NCBI RefSeq assembly: GCF_005843985.1
Contig: NZ_CP040463.1
Span: 856,001 to 920,000 of the forward strand
Direction: 5' to 3'
From: Caminibacter mediatlanticus TB-2
GTDB taxonomy: Bacteria > Campylobacterota > Campylobacteria > Campylobacterales > Nautiliaceae
DNA: 64,000 nt
Both the position numbers and the translations under genes were made by a program. Position 1 is the first letter of the stretch, and each line of letters starts with the position of its first letter. Under the pieces are notes generated by a model. It searched no databases. It was not told the origin of the DNA and saw only the letters and a list, made by a program, of their open reading frames with translations. Positions 28,583-38,161 of the stretch are shown in pieces.

Positions 28583-29457
28583 ACTATTTCAAATCTATTT
28601 GCTGTCATAATATGTATTTTAGGGTGTATTTTTTGAAGTTTTTCAAAAAGTGTTTTACTTAAATCAAGTCCAACTTTATATTCTTCATCTTCTGAGATTT
28701 TATGTGCCTTTATTAATTTTTCTATCCATTCATCTGGGACATAAATTCCTGGGACATGTGATTTTAAGAATTGAGCAGTTTTTAGCTTAGTTATTGGGAA
28801 AAATCCAAAAATTAAATCAAATTCTCTTGTATCTTTAAATTCAAATCTTATTTTATCTCTAATTGAGATTAATTTATTAGCAATATCTTCATCAAATACA
28901 GGTTGAGTTATAATTCCTTTTGCGTAATGTTTTACTTTTTTATACATCTTTTTTTCTATTGAAGAGAAATTTTTAGCAAAAGAATTGCTAACTGCAAAAG
29001 GAGTAATCGGTTTTGGCTTTATTTTAAATTCTTTTCCGCTATAATCCATTCCATTATTAAACGCTCTTATAATATCAAGAAGTAAAGTAGAATTCCCTTC
29101 TACAACAGCTTTTGTATTTGGTTGGTCTGACATACTGGCAGGGTCTCCTGTAATTGCTAAAATATTAGTTACATCTAAATCATTTGCTCCAAGTAAATCA
29201 CTTTGGAGAGCTATTTTATTTCTATCTCTCATTGTTATTGTAGCAATTACCGGTTTTTTGAAATTTTTTTGAAGTTTATATGCGGCAATTATTGAATTAT
29301 ATTTAAGTTTACTTAAAGGACAATCAGTTGTAGAAAATCCATCGATATATTTATAAGCTTCGCTTTTTTTTATTTTTTCAATCATTGGTTCAATTGTAGG
29401 TAGTTTTGGAGGTGTTGTTTCAAGAGTAATTAATCTATCTTTATTTATATCAATCAT
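28567..29457 (-). CDS. metF: Methylenetetrahydrofolate reductase family protein
   Basis: This is a TIM-barrel FAD enzyme of the MetF family that reduces 5,10-methylene-THF to 5-methyl-THF for methionine synthesis. Visible are an N-terminal LETTPPKLP strand, a PVIATITMRDRN segment (NADH/folate side), ILAITGDPASMSDQ (the family TGDPP-like loop) and the IITQPVFDED block with the folate-site Gln. At 296 aa it has the usual length but is diverged, resembling the short MetF forms of autotrophs; electron donor and partner are not predictable. It converges on the barrel gene. Confidence 0.8.
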   Translation of the reverse strand: MIDINKDRLITLETTPPKLPTIEPMIEKIKKSEAYKYIDGFSTTDCPLSKLKYNSIIAAYKLQKNFKKPVIATITMRDRNKIALQSDLLGANDLDVTNILAITGDPASMSDQPNTKAVVEGNSTLLLDIIRAFNNGMDYSGKEFKIKPKPITPFAVSNSFAKNFSSIEKKMYKKVKHYAKGIITQPVFDEDIANKLISIRDKIRFEFKDTREFDLIFGFFPITKLKTAQFLKSHVPGIYVPDEWIEKLIKAHKISEDEEYKVGLDLSKTLFEKLQKIHPKIHIMTANRFEIVKELF

Positions 29458-29499
29458 TAAGTACCTTTTTTGATAAAATTATACAAAAAAAGGTCTTTA

Positions 29500-30063
29500 A
29501 TGATTTTAATGATTGATAACTATGATAGTTTTACATATAATATTGTTCAATATTGTTTAGAACTTGGAGCTAATTTAAAAGTTATTAGAAATGATGAAAT
29601 GAGTATAGAAGAGATAAAAAAACTTAATCCTGAAAAGATAATAATATCTCCTGGACCTTCAACTCCAAAAGAGGCAGGAGTAAGTGTAGAGGTTGTTAAA
29701 AAAATCCAAAAGCCAATTCTTGGAGTTTGTCTTGGTCATCAATCAATTGCTTATGCTTTTGGAGGAGAAATAATAAGAGCTAAAAATTTAATGCATGGAA
29801 AAACGAGTAATATTGAAGTTACTTTAAAAGATGATATTTATAAAAATTTACCAAATAAATTTAGAGTTACAAGGTATCATTCATTAATTGTGAATAAAAA
29901 AAACCTTCCTAAAAATATAATTCCAACTTCATTTTCTATTGATGATGAAGAGATAATGAGTTTAAGAGTTAAAGATAAACCAATTTATGGAGTGCAGTTT
30001 CATCCTGAGTCAATTATGAGTGAATATGGAAAAGAAATTATCAATAACTTTTTAAAATTATGA
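29500..30063 (+). CDS. trpG: Glutamine amidotransferase of anthranilate/aminodeoxychorismate synthase
   Basis: This class I glutamine amidotransferase supplies ammonia to TrpE or PabB. MIDNYDSFTYNIVQY is the family start, the nucleophile Cys lies in GVCLGHQSIAYAFGG, and His/Glu of the triad lie in GVQFHPES. The length of 187 aa is typical. I start at the ATG at 29500, with AAGG seven bases upstream; the frame extends to 29470 without a ribosome site. Whether it serves tryptophan (TrpG), folate (PabA) or both cannot be told, as no partner subunit is adjacent. Confidence 0.9.
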   Translation: MILMIDNYDSFTYNIVQYCLELGANLKVIRNDEMSIEEIKKLNPEKIIISPGPSTPKEAGVSVEVVKKIQKPILGVCLGHQSIAYAFGGEIIRAKNLMHGKTSNIEVTLKDDIYKNLPNKFRVTRYHSLIVNKKNLPKNIIPTSFSIDDEEIMSLRVKDKPIYGVQFHPESIMSEYGKEIINNFLKL

Positions 30064-31208
30064 GATTAATATTATTTTTTTTACTTTATTATCTTTTTTT
30101 GTTTTGGTATGGTGTTAACTTTTTATCTTTTTCGATTGTTGAAGTAGAAAGTATTGAAAAATTTCCTTTATTAAATTTAATTTTAAATGTTAGTTTTTAT
30201 TTATTTGGTGTAAATGATTTTGCACTTAGAATACCAAGTTTAATAATAAGTGTTTTTAATGTGATGCTTTTTTTTAATATTGCTAAATATTATTTTAAAA
30301 AAGAAAACGATATTTTTTTTACTACTATTATTTTTGCTTTAATTCCAGGATTTATAATTTCATCTCTTATTATTAATAAATCTATTTATCTTCTGTTTTT
30401 TACACTTTTATTTGTTTTTCTCTATAAAAAAAACAGATTTTTTTCATATCTGTTATTAATGGCAGGAGTTTTTTTAGATAAAAGTTTAATAGTATTATAT
30501 TTAGGAATAGTTTTTTATTCAATTTATAAAAAAGATAATTTGTTATTAGTTTTATCTTTAATTTTATTAACATTTAATGCTAATTTTTTTAATTATAAAA
30601 TTGGAGGAAAACCGAAAGGATATTTTTTAAATGTATTAGGTACTTATTTTTTGATTTTTTCTCCATTGGTATTTGTTTATTTTTTATTTTCATTATATAA
30701 AGGATTTTTTTTAAAAAAAGATATTATTTTTTTTATTGCAATAACATCTTTTTTAGTTTCAATTCTTTTTTCATTTAGACAAAGAATTAAAATAGATGAC
30801 TATGCTCCTTATGTGCTTCCATATACAATTTATATGGTAAAAATTTTTTTAAAATCGTATAGGATTAGACTTCCAAGATTTAGAAATAGTTATAAACTAC
30901 TTTTTGTAATTTTATTTAGTTCGTTAATAATTTTTGATATAGCTTTATTTTTGAATAGTTATACCCCAGCAAGAAAATTAACAAATAGTTTTTATTTTAT
31001 AAAACCTTTAACTAAAAAATTAAAAAATAAAAATATAGATTTTGTTTATTGCAATAATACAAAATTATGTAAAAGTTTATATTTTTATGGAATAAAAAAA
31101 GGAAGTATATATTATTTAAAATATAATAAATCCTCTTTAAAAGTTTCAATATTTCACAAAAAAAATAAAATTTTAGAAATTGATGTTTCAAAACTAAACA
31201 CACTATAA
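30060..31208 (+). CDS. GT39/ArnT-like polytopic membrane protein
   Basis: A 382-aa membrane protein with about nine to ten hydrophobic helices and a small soluble C-terminal domain. After the first helix there is an acidic segment (VEVESIEKFPLL) and a helix-2 region ending ALRIPSLIISVFNVML. This is like the E-x-R-x-P pattern in GT-C glycosyltransferases of the dolichyl-phosphate-mannose/ArnT family, where the first periplasmic loop carries the catalytic acid. It overlaps the trpG stop by four bases. Lipid-linked sugar transfer at the envelope is the best guess; the sequence is diverged. Confidence 0.6.
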   Translation: MRLILFFLLYYLFLFWYGVNFLSFSIVEVESIEKFPLLNLILNVSFYLFGVNDFALRIPSLIISVFNVMLFFNIAKYYFKKENDIFFTTIIFALIPGFIISSLIINKSIYLLFFTLLFVFLYKKNRFFSYLLLMAGVFLDKSLIVLYLGIVFYSIYKKDNLLLVLSLILLTFNANFFNYKIGGKPKGYFLNVLGTYFLIFSPLVFVYFLFSLYKGFFLKKDIIFFIAITSFLVSILFSFRQRIKIDDYAPYVLPYTIYMVKIFLKSYRIRLPRFRNSYKLLFVILFSSLIIFDIALFLNSYTPARKLTNSFYFIKPLTKKLKNKNIDFVYCNNTKLCKSLYFYGIKKGSIYYLKYNKSSLKVSIFHKKNKILEIDVSKLNTL

Positions 31209-31293
31209 ATTTTTTTTATAAAGAAGTTAAAAAATTTTAATCTCTTATTTATTTAATGTTAAAATTTCTAAAATTAAAATCTAAGGAGTATTA

Positions 31294-32628
31294 ATGGCTC
31301 AAAAACCTATACGTGAATATGATGGTAAAAGACTATTTAATGAAAATTGGGATAAATATTTTAGTGGACTTGAATATCCATTTGAAAGTGTTTTAGTTAC
31401 AAGTGGAGAGGAATTAAAAGAAATAGCAAATAAACCTGGTTATGAGTGGCTCAAAGAAAAACCTCTTGTTGCAAAACCAGATATGCTTTTTGGTAAAAGA
31501 GGAAAAAATAATCTTGTATTATTTAAAGTAAATAAGCCTGGTGATGTTACACTTGAAGATGCAGCAAAATGGATTGATGAAAAAAGAGCAGGAAAAACTA
31601 AACTTTTAAGCGGACAAGAAGGTGTTTTAACTCACTTTATTGTAGAACCTTTTACACCACATAGTGAAGATGAAGAGTATTATATTGCTGCTACTACATT
31701 TGATGAAAATTATGATGTTTTATATATGTCAGCACATGGTGGTATGGAAGTAGAAGAAAATTGGGATAAAGTTACAGAAGTTAAAATTCCAATTGATGCT
31801 ACTGATGAAGAAATTGAAAAAATAATTAAAGAAAATATTCCAGCAGATATTCCAGAAGATAAAAAAGATACTTATGCAAACTTTGCAATTAATTTTTATA
31901 AGTTTTTTAGAGACTTAAATTTTGCATATCTTGAAATAAATCCAGTAGTAATTGTAGGAAATAAAGTATATTTACTTGATTTAGTTGCAAGACTTGATGA
32001 TACAGCTGGATTTTTAATGAAAGATAAATGGGGTGATATTGAATTTCCAACACCATTTGGTATGCCAGAAAAATCACCAGAAGAAAAAGCAATTGCAGAA
32101 GCTGATGCAAAAACAGGTGCATCACTTAAACTAACTGTACTTAATCCAAAAGGTAGAATTTGGACATTAGTTGCTGGTGGTGGGGCAAGTGTTGTTTATG
32201 CTGATACTATTGCTGACTTAGCTGGTGGAGTTGAAGATTTAGCAAATTATGGAGAATATTCAGGTGGTCCTACTACTGATGAAACAAGATTTTATACTGA
32301 AACAGTCCTTGATTTAATGACAAGAGAAAAAGATGAAAAAGGTAGAGATAAAATCTTAATTATTGGTGGGGCAATTGCAAACTTTACAGATGTTGCAAAA
32401 ACATTTACAGGAATTATCCAAGCATTTGAAAAGTATGCTGATAAAATGAAAGATGTTGGAGTTAGAATTTATGTAAGAAGAGGTGGGCCTAACTATGAAA
32501 AAGGTCTAAAAGATATTAAAGAAGCAGCTGAAAGACTTGGACTTCCAATTAAAGTTTATGGACCTGAAACTCACATTACTGATATTGTAAGAATGGCTCT
32601 TGAAGATGACAAAAAAGGAGAGAAATAA
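31294..32628 (+). CDS. aclB: ATP citrate lyase, beta (ATP-grasp) subunit
   Basis: With AclA this enzyme cleaves citrate with ATP and CoA into acetyl-CoA and oxaloacetate, the step that lets the TCA cycle run reductively for CO2 fixation. The 444-aa product has a succinyl-CoA-synthetase-beta-like ATP-grasp N-terminal half (KPLVAKPDMLFGKRGKNN, YLEINPVVIVGNKVYLLDLVARLDD) and a C-terminal citrate-binding domain (VAGGGASVVYADTIADLAGG, GEYSGGPTTDET). AAGGAG precedes the ATG. aclB-aclA order, one base apart, is the Campylobacterota arrangement. Confidence 0.95.
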   Translation: MAQKPIREYDGKRLFNENWDKYFSGLEYPFESVLVTSGEELKEIANKPGYEWLKEKPLVAKPDMLFGKRGKNNLVLFKVNKPGDVTLEDAAKWIDEKRAGKTKLLSGQEGVLTHFIVEPFTPHSEDEEYYIAATTFDENYDVLYMSAHGGMEVEENWDKVTEVKIPIDATDEEIEKIIKENIPADIPEDKKDTYANFAINFYKFFRDLNFAYLEINPVVIVGNKVYLLDLVARLDDTAGFLMKDKWGDIEFPTPFGMPEKSPEEKAIAEADAKTGASLKLTVLNPKGRIWTLVAGGGASVVYADTIADLAGGVEDLANYGEYSGGPTTDETRFYTETVLDLMTREKDEKGRDKILIIGGAIANFTDVAKTFTGIIQAFEKYADKMKDVGVRIYVRRGGPNYEKGLKDIKEAAERLGLPIKVYGPETHITDIVRMALEDDKKGEK

Positions 32629-34475
32629 TGGAAAATAGACTATTTACAAGAGATACACAAGCAATTTTCTGGAATAATAATAAATCTGCAATTCAAAGAA
32701 TGCTTGATTATGATTATGTTATTCAAAGAGAAAAACCATCAGTAGCAGCAATTGTTGCTCCTACTTCATCTAATAAATTTGAAAAATTCTTTTTTGGTAC
32801 TGATGAGGTTATGATTCCTATTTATAAATCAACTGCTGATGCTGTTAAAAATCATCCTAATGCTGATGTTTTACTTAACTTTGCTTCATTTAGGACTGCT
32901 TATGATGTAACAAATGAAGCACTTGATATGGACCAATTTAGAGTAATTATGATTACAGCTGAGGGAATTCCTGAAAGACTTGCAAGACTTATGAATAAAA
33001 AAGCAAGAGAAAAAGGTGTTACAATTATTGGTCCTGCAACTGTTGGTGCAATTAGTCCAGGTGCATTTAAAGTTGCAAATATTGGTGGTACTATTGAGAA
33101 TATAGTAAAATCAAAACTCCATAGAGCTGGAAGTGCAGGGCTTGTAACAAGAAGTGGTGGTTTATTTAACGAACTTTCAAATATTATTGCACTTAATGCA
33201 GATGGTATTGCTGAGGGTGTTGCAATTGGTGGTGATAGATTTGTAGGCTCTACATTTATTGACCATATGCTTAGAATGGAAAAAAATCCAGATGTAAAAT
33301 ATATGGTATTACTTGGTGAAGTTGGTGGAAGAGAAGAGTATAAAATTATCGAAGCAATTAAAGAAGGAAAAATTACAAAACCTGTTATTGCTTGGTGTAT
33401 TGGTACAATTGCTAAACATTTTAGCAGTGGTGTACAATTTGGGCATGCAGGAGCAAGTGCAAATGCAGAAGAAGAAACAGCAGAAGCTAAAAACAGAGCT
33501 ATGAGAGAAGCTGGAATTCATGTACCTGATAACTTTAATGATTTACCACATGTAATTAAAGGTGTATATGAACAATTAAAAGGTGAGGGTATTATTGGTG
33601 AGATTAAAGAACCAGAAGTACCAAATATTCCAGAAGATTATAATAAAGCTCTTGCAAAAGGAAAAATTAGAAAACCAAGAAACTTTGTATGTACAATCTC
33701 TGATGATAGAGGTGAAGAAGCTGTATATGCAGGTATTCCAATTAGTCAAGTGGCAACTCCTGATACAGGATATAGTATTGGTGATGTTATTACACTTTTA
33801 TGGTTCAAAAAAAGATATCCAAAATGGGCAACAGACTTTATTGAAACTGTAATTAAAACAGTAGCAGACCATGGACCAGCAGTTAGTGGAGCACATAATG
33901 CAAAAGTTACTGCAAGAGCTGGTAAAAGTGTTGTTGAAAGTCTTGTAACTGGACTTCTTACAATTGGTCCAAGATTTGGTGGTGCTATTGATGGTGCTGC
34001 TAAATATTTTAAATATGCACACGATAATGGGATGACTCCAAAAGAATTTTTAGCTTATATGAAAAAACAAGGTATTCCAATTCCAGGAATTGGACATAGA
34101 ATTAAATCTGTAAGAAATCCTGATAAAAGAGTTGAAGGACTTAAAAAATATGCAGCAGAGTTTTTCCCAGCAACACCATTACTTGATTATGCGTTAGAAG
34201 TTGAAAAAGAGACAACAGCAAAAAAAGAAAATTTAATCTTAAATGTTGATGGTACTATTGGTATTTTAATGGTTGACATGTGGAGAGCATTAGGATATAC
34301 TGAGAGAGAAATTGAAGAATTTATTGAAAGTGGTACACTTAATGCTTTCTTTATCTTAGGAAGAAGTATAGGATTTATTGGACATATCTTAGATGAAAAA
34401 AGACTTGGTATGCCAATGTATAGACATCCTTGGGATGATATTTTATATCAAGTGGATAAAGCAGAGGAGATTTAA
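32628..34475 (+). CDS. aclA: ATP citrate lyase, alpha (citrate-synthase-like) subunit
   Basis: The 615-aa AclA subunit has a CoA-binding and succinyl-CoA-synthetase-alpha-like N-terminal region, the phosphorylated His at about residue 273 in FGHAGASANAEEE, and a citrate-synthase-like C-terminal domain from about residue 370. The latter shows HGPAVSGAHNAKVTARAGK, IGPRFGGAIDGAAKYF and PGIGHRIKSVRNPDKR. It completes the enzyme begun by aclB and marks a chemolithoautotroph using the reductive TCA cycle. It ends in a strong terminator. Confidence 0.97.
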   Translation: MENRLFTRDTQAIFWNNNKSAIQRMLDYDYVIQREKPSVAAIVAPTSSNKFEKFFFGTDEVMIPIYKSTADAVKNHPNADVLLNFASFRTAYDVTNEALDMDQFRVIMITAEGIPERLARLMNKKAREKGVTIIGPATVGAISPGAFKVANIGGTIENIVKSKLHRAGSAGLVTRSGGLFNELSNIIALNADGIAEGVAIGGDRFVGSTFIDHMLRMEKNPDVKYMVLLGEVGGREEYKIIEAIKEGKITKPVIAWCIGTIAKHFSSGVQFGHAGASANAEEETAEAKNRAMREAGIHVPDNFNDLPHVIKGVYEQLKGEGIIGEIKEPEVPNIPEDYNKALAKGKIRKPRNFVCTISDDRGEEAVYAGIPISQVATPDTGYSIGDVITLLWFKKRYPKWATDFIETVIKTVADHGPAVSGAHNAKVTARAGKSVVESLVTGLLTIGPRFGGAIDGAAKYFKYAHDNGMTPKEFLAYMKKQGIPIPGIGHRIKSVRNPDKRVEGLKKYAAEFFPATPLLDYALEVEKETTAKKENLILNVDGTIGILMVDMWRALGYTEREIEEFIESGTLNAFFILGRSIGFIGHILDEKRLGMPMYRHPWDDILYQVDKAEEI

Positions 34476-34489
34476 TCTCCTCTTTTTTT
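34463..34489 (+). terminator. Terminator of aclBA
   Basis: AGAGGAGATT (34463-34472) and AATCTCCTCT (34474-34483) form a ten-bp stem around the aclA stop codon, followed by seven T residues. Confidence 0.85.
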
Positions 34490-34507
34490 AATATTAGAAA
34501 GGGTCAG

Positions 34508-35230
34508 ATGAAAAAATCTTTTACTCTAATTGAATTAATTATTGTATTAATAATCATTGGAATATTAGCCTTTTCTTTAAGTTTTAAATTTAATAATTCT
34601 CTTCAAGTAGCAGCAGATAAACTTATTAAAGATTTACGATATACACAATCACTTGCACTTAAAGAGGATAAATATCAGCCTTTTCCTGAAAATAATACTT
34701 CCATTGAGCAAAATAGAAGTAAATATTGGTTTAAACAGTGGTGGCAATTAAAATTTAAATTAAGTATTAATGGGGGTAATTATTATTATTCATATTCAAT
34801 ATTTAGTGATTCACCAACAAATTCTACTTCTACTAATTTTAATAAAATAGGAGGTCCTACATCAGAGTATGCTTTAAATTCACTAACAAACAAGTATGCT
34901 GCAACATCTTCAAGCTTGACTTATTCAAAAGAATATAATTTGTCTAAATATAATATTAAATTAATTATAAAACCAAATGGAAGTCCATATACTTCTTATA
35001 ATCCTTCTTTAAGATTTGTTTTTGATAATTTAGGAAATATATTTTTAGATGAGGGAGATGCAGGTGATGCAGGAGATATAAATCCTCTTGATAAGAATAA
35101 ACGTCCTCTGTTAACAAAAACTGCAAAGATAAAACTATGCCTTGATAATCCTTGTATTCAAAATAAAGATAGATGTGTTCAAATAAATATTTCTCCAAGT
35201 GGTGAAATATATAAATCTACATGTAATTAA
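34508..35230 (+). CDS. Type II secretion/type IV pilus pseudopilin-like protein
   Basis: A 240-aa protein starting MKKSFTLIELIIVLIIIGIL, a class III prepilin signal: a short basic leader, FTLIE with Glu+5, then a 20-residue hydrophobic helix. The leader peptidase would cut before Phe5 (after Ser4) and methylate it. The globular part is Ser/Asn/Tyr-rich, with a DEGDAGDAGD acidic loop near residues 180-190 and four Cys near the C-terminus (LCLDNPCIQNKDRCV and the final STCN). It stands alone between aclA and the M48 gene; no other pilus or secretion gene is nearby. Confidence 0.8.
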   Translation: MKKSFTLIELIIVLIIIGILAFSLSFKFNNSLQVAADKLIKDLRYTQSLALKEDKYQPFPENNTSIEQNRSKYWFKQWWQLKFKLSINGGNYYYSYSIFSDSPTNSTSTNFNKIGGPTSEYALNSLTNKYAATSSSLTYSKEYNLSKYNIKLIIKPNGSPYTSYNPSLRFVFDNLGNIFLDEGDAGDAGDINPLDKNKRPLLTKTAKIKLCLDNPCIQNKDRCVQINISPSGEIYKSTCN

Positions 35231-35263
35231 TTTTGATAAAATTACACTCTTAAAGGAGTGTAA

Positions 35264-36475
35264 ATGGTTAATTATTTAATTGGATTATATGGTGTTTATG
35301 TATTTATTAAAATACTACTTGAAATAAGAGAAGTTTTTTTTATTAAAAATGAGTTTGAAAAGGGGCCTATATTACTTAATTTAGAAGATTTTAAAACTTC
35401 TGCAATTTATTCAATATATAAACATACTTTTGAAATTTTTAATTCGTTGATTTCTCTATTTTTAGTTATTTTTTGGTTAAGCGGTGGGCTTTTTATATTA
35501 AATTTTTTATTTTACGATGGTAGTTTAATAGGCGAGCTTAAAATTTTAGGTGTGTTTTTTTTAGTAAATTATTTATTAACTCTTCCTATTCATATTTGGC
35601 AGAAGCATATTGATAAAAAATTTGGTTTTAATGTTGCACCTTGGAAGATATTTTTTATAGATGAGATTAAAAAGGTTGTTTTATTTATAGTTTTTGGTGG
35701 ATTGTTTTTTGCAGGACTTATTTATTTTATTGATAATTTTAAAAACTGGTGGTTTATTGGATTTATTTTTAGTTTTATAGTAATAATTTTAATAAATATT
35801 TTATATCCATTTTTTGCAGCTTGGTTTAATAAATTTGAGCCATTAAAAGATGAGGAGTTAAAATCTTCAATTGAAGAGATGATGCAAAAAGTTGGATTTA
35901 AAAGTAGTGGTATATTTGTAATGGATGCGAGTAAGAGAGATACAAGACTTAATGCTTATTTTGCAGGACTTGGTAAAAGTAAAAGAGTTGTTTTATTCGA
36001 TACTTTACTTAAAAAACTTAATAAAAATGAAATATTAGCTGTTTTAGGACATGAACTTGGACATTTTAAACATAAAGATATTATAAAAAATATTGCAGTG
36101 ATGGGATTTGTATTATTTATTATTTTTTATATTTTTGGACATTTACCTGATAAACTATTTGTAAGCCTTGGTATTCCAAAAGTTGGAGTAAATATTATCA
36201 TTTTAATGTTATTATTTAGTGATATGATTATGTTTATACTTCAACCTATAATTAATTTGATTAGCAGACATAATGAATTTGCAGCAGATGAGATGGGTAG
36301 TAATTTAGTTAGCAAAAAAGATTTACACTCAGCCTTAACAAAATTAGTAAAAGAAAACAAACATTTTCCAAAAGTTAGTAAGTTTTATTCATTTATTTAT
36401 TATTCTCATCCTCCAATTTTAGAGAGACTTGAAAGGTTAAAAGAAGATGAAAGTATTAATAACGGGAATAAGTAG
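35264..36475 (+). CDS. M48 family (Ste24/CAAX-protease-like) zinc metallopeptidase
   Basis: A 403-aa integral membrane protease. The zinc motif HELGH is at residues 263-267 (AVLGHELGHFKHKD), with the third ligand in NEFAADEMGS. At least seven hydrophobic helices surround it, as in Ste24 and HtpX relatives; the N-terminal topology fits Ste24. It probably degrades or processes membrane proteins. It opens a tightly packed operon: the next gene overlaps it by 29 bases. In Helicobacter pylori, from memory, the homologous protease gene sits next to prmC, which here lies about 10 kb downstream. Confidence 0.88.
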   Translation: MVNYLIGLYGVYVFIKILLEIREVFFIKNEFEKGPILLNLEDFKTSAIYSIYKHTFEIFNSLISLFLVIFWLSGGLFILNFLFYDGSLIGELKILGVFFLVNYLLTLPIHIWQKHIDKKFGFNVAPWKIFFIDEIKKVVLFIVFGGLFFAGLIYFIDNFKNWWFIGFIFSFIVIILINILYPFFAAWFNKFEPLKDEELKSSIEEMMQKVGFKSSGIFVMDASKRDTRLNAYFAGLGKSKRVVLFDTLLKKLNKNEILAVLGHELGHFKHKDIIKNIAVMGFVLFIIFYIFGHLPDKLFVSLGIPKVGVNIIILMLLFSDMIMFILQPIINLISRHNEFAADEMGSNLVSKKDLHSALTKLVKENKHFPKVSKFYSFIYYSHPPILERLERLKEDESINNGNK

Positions 36476-37106
36476 AGGAATTGGATATGGTTTAGTTAAG
36501 CATTATTTAGAAGAAGGTTATGAAGTTTATGGCCTTGGAAGAAGTAATCCTTTTGGAGATGAAATAAAATTTTATAAAATTGATTTAACAGCATTTGAAA
36601 AAATTCCTCATGCGATAGAGAGTTTAGAGATAGACTCTCTTGATTTAGCAATTTTAAATGCTGGTATATTAGGAGAAATTAAGTTATTTAAAAATTGGAG
36701 CGTAAAAGAACTTAATAATATTTTTGATGTAAATGTTTGGAGTAATAAAGTTTTGATTGATGAGATTTGTGAATTTACAAAAAAGATTGTTGTTATGAGT
36801 AGTGGAGCGGCTGTTAATGGAAATCCTGGGTGGGGAGGATATGCGTTAAGTAAATGTGCTGTTAATATGATGGTTAGTATCTACTCAAAAGAGATTGATT
36901 CTAAAATTTATGCATTAGCCCCAGGAGTTATTGATACAGATATGGTTAGAAAAGTAATAAGTGGTGATAAAAGTAGTTTTCCAAGTTTAAGTAGAGTTGA
37001 AGAGACAAAAGTTGATTTAGAAAGTGGGGTTTTAAGGATTGTTAAAGCAATTGAGAGATTAGATGAATTTAAGAGTGGAAGTTTTATTGATGTAAGGCTT
37101 ATTTAA
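36447..37106 (+). CDS. Short-chain dehydrogenase/reductase (SDR)
   Basis: A 219-aa NAD(P)-dependent oxidoreductase. The Rossmann motif TGISRGIGYGLV is at residues 6-17, NAG in LAILNAGILGE, the catalytic Ser in VMSSGAA and YALSK for the Tyr-x3-Lys pair. The length is slightly short but complete. The substrate is unknown. The start codon lies inside the M48 gene, and its stop shares a base with the next start, so it is translated with the downstream condensin-like genes. Confidence 0.9.
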   Translation: MKVLITGISRGIGYGLVKHYLEEGYEVYGLGRSNPFGDEIKFYKIDLTAFEKIPHAIESLEIDSLDLAILNAGILGEIKLFKNWSVKELNNIFDVNVWSNKVLIDEICEFTKKIVVMSSGAAVNGNPGWGGYALSKCAVNMMVSIYSKEIDSKIYALAPGVIDTDMVRKVISGDKSSFPSLSRVEETKVDLESGVLRIVKAIERLDEFKSGSFIDVRLI

Positions 37107-38161
37107 TGACACATATAGAAGTTTTAAATTTAATTTGTAAATATAGAAAAATAATTGATGAAGCTTATAGGAGTGAAAAAAAAGCTTTAATTTCAGTCCC
37201 AAATGAGCTTGTAGAAATTGGTCTTTTTAATAAAATAGGAAGTTTTTATTATTTAAATGAAGCGTATATAAATTTAGTAGATACTTTACTTGTTAGGGTT
37301 GATTATTCATATGTGGCAGAAGATTTTGAAAAAGAGTTAAAAAGGTTAGTTGAACTCAAAGAAGAGTATAAATTAAAAAAAGCAAATGCCCTAAAAGAGC
37401 TTATTTTAAAGCTAATAAATCAAATTTATCAAGGAATGTTAAATAGGGATAAAAAAGTTTTAGCATTAATAGAAAAGCTTGAAAATGATGAATTAAGCTC
37501 TCTTGATTTATTAATAAGTGAAGCAAAAAGAATTTTAGCTGATGTTGAAGATATAATGATTAAAAATGAGAAAATTGTTGAAGTGTTTAGGGCTTTAATG
37601 GAATTTAGTGAATTTAGTGAGTTTATTAAAGATATTTTTATAGATATTATTCATTTAAATGAAAATGTAGATAGCTTTTTAAAGCGTCTTAGAGAATTTA
37701 TCTCTCAAACTGAGAAGAAAAGAAAACTCAATCAAAAATTATTAAAAATTTCTCATATGATTTTAGAAGAAAATTCTAAAATAGAAAACTATTTAAAAAC
37801 AAAAAGATTTGTTTTAAAACAAAAGTTTGAATATGTCCCTGATAGTGCATATATAAATTATGAAAAAGTAAAAGAAATTGTAGGAAAATTTACAAAGAAA
37901 AAAGACGTTAAAAAATCTATTATAAAAAGAGATTTACAAGAAGTAATTGAGCTAATTAATATTAAAAAGTTGATTGAGTATGTAAAAGGTAGTGATGATA
38001 TTTTTTTAAGTATTATTGAATATATTGGAAAAATTGATAAAAAGTTATTAAATGAGAGTGTTAGAGTTTTTGTCTATATTTTAAATCATTATGATAAAAA
38101 GCTTGAATATAAAAATAGATTTAATAAGTTTAATGTAAAGGTTGTAAAGTGGAAAAAGTAA
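37106..38161 (+). CDS. MukF/MksF/JetA-like kleisin subunit (putative)
   Basis: A 351-aa, almost entirely helical and highly charged protein. The N-terminal 75 residues look like a winged helix (LISVPNELVEIGLFNKIGSFYYLNEAYINLV), the middle is helical bundle or coiled coil, and the C-terminal part carries two short basic helices and a small end domain. It is assigned mainly from context: first of three genes in the order kleisin, KITE, SMC that defines MukFEB, MksFEB and Wadjet JetABC. It is shorter than typical JetA or MksF. It would link the two heads of the SMC dimer encoded two genes downstream. Confidence 0.6.
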   Translation: MTHIEVLNLICKYRKIIDEAYRSEKKALISVPNELVEIGLFNKIGSFYYLNEAYINLVDTLLVRVDYSYVAEDFEKELKRLVELKEEYKLKKANALKELILKLINQIYQGMLNRDKKVLALIEKLENDELSSLDLLISEAKRILADVEDIMIKNEKIVEVFRALMEFSEFSEFIKDIFIDIIHLNENVDSFLKRLREFISQTEKKRKLNQKLLKISHMILEENSKIENYLKTKRFVLKQKFEYVPDSAYINYEKVKEIVGKFTKKKDVKKSIIKRDLQEVIELINIKKLIEYVKGSDDIFLSIIEYIGKIDKKLLNESVRVFVYILNHYDKKLEYKNRFNKFNVKVVKWKK

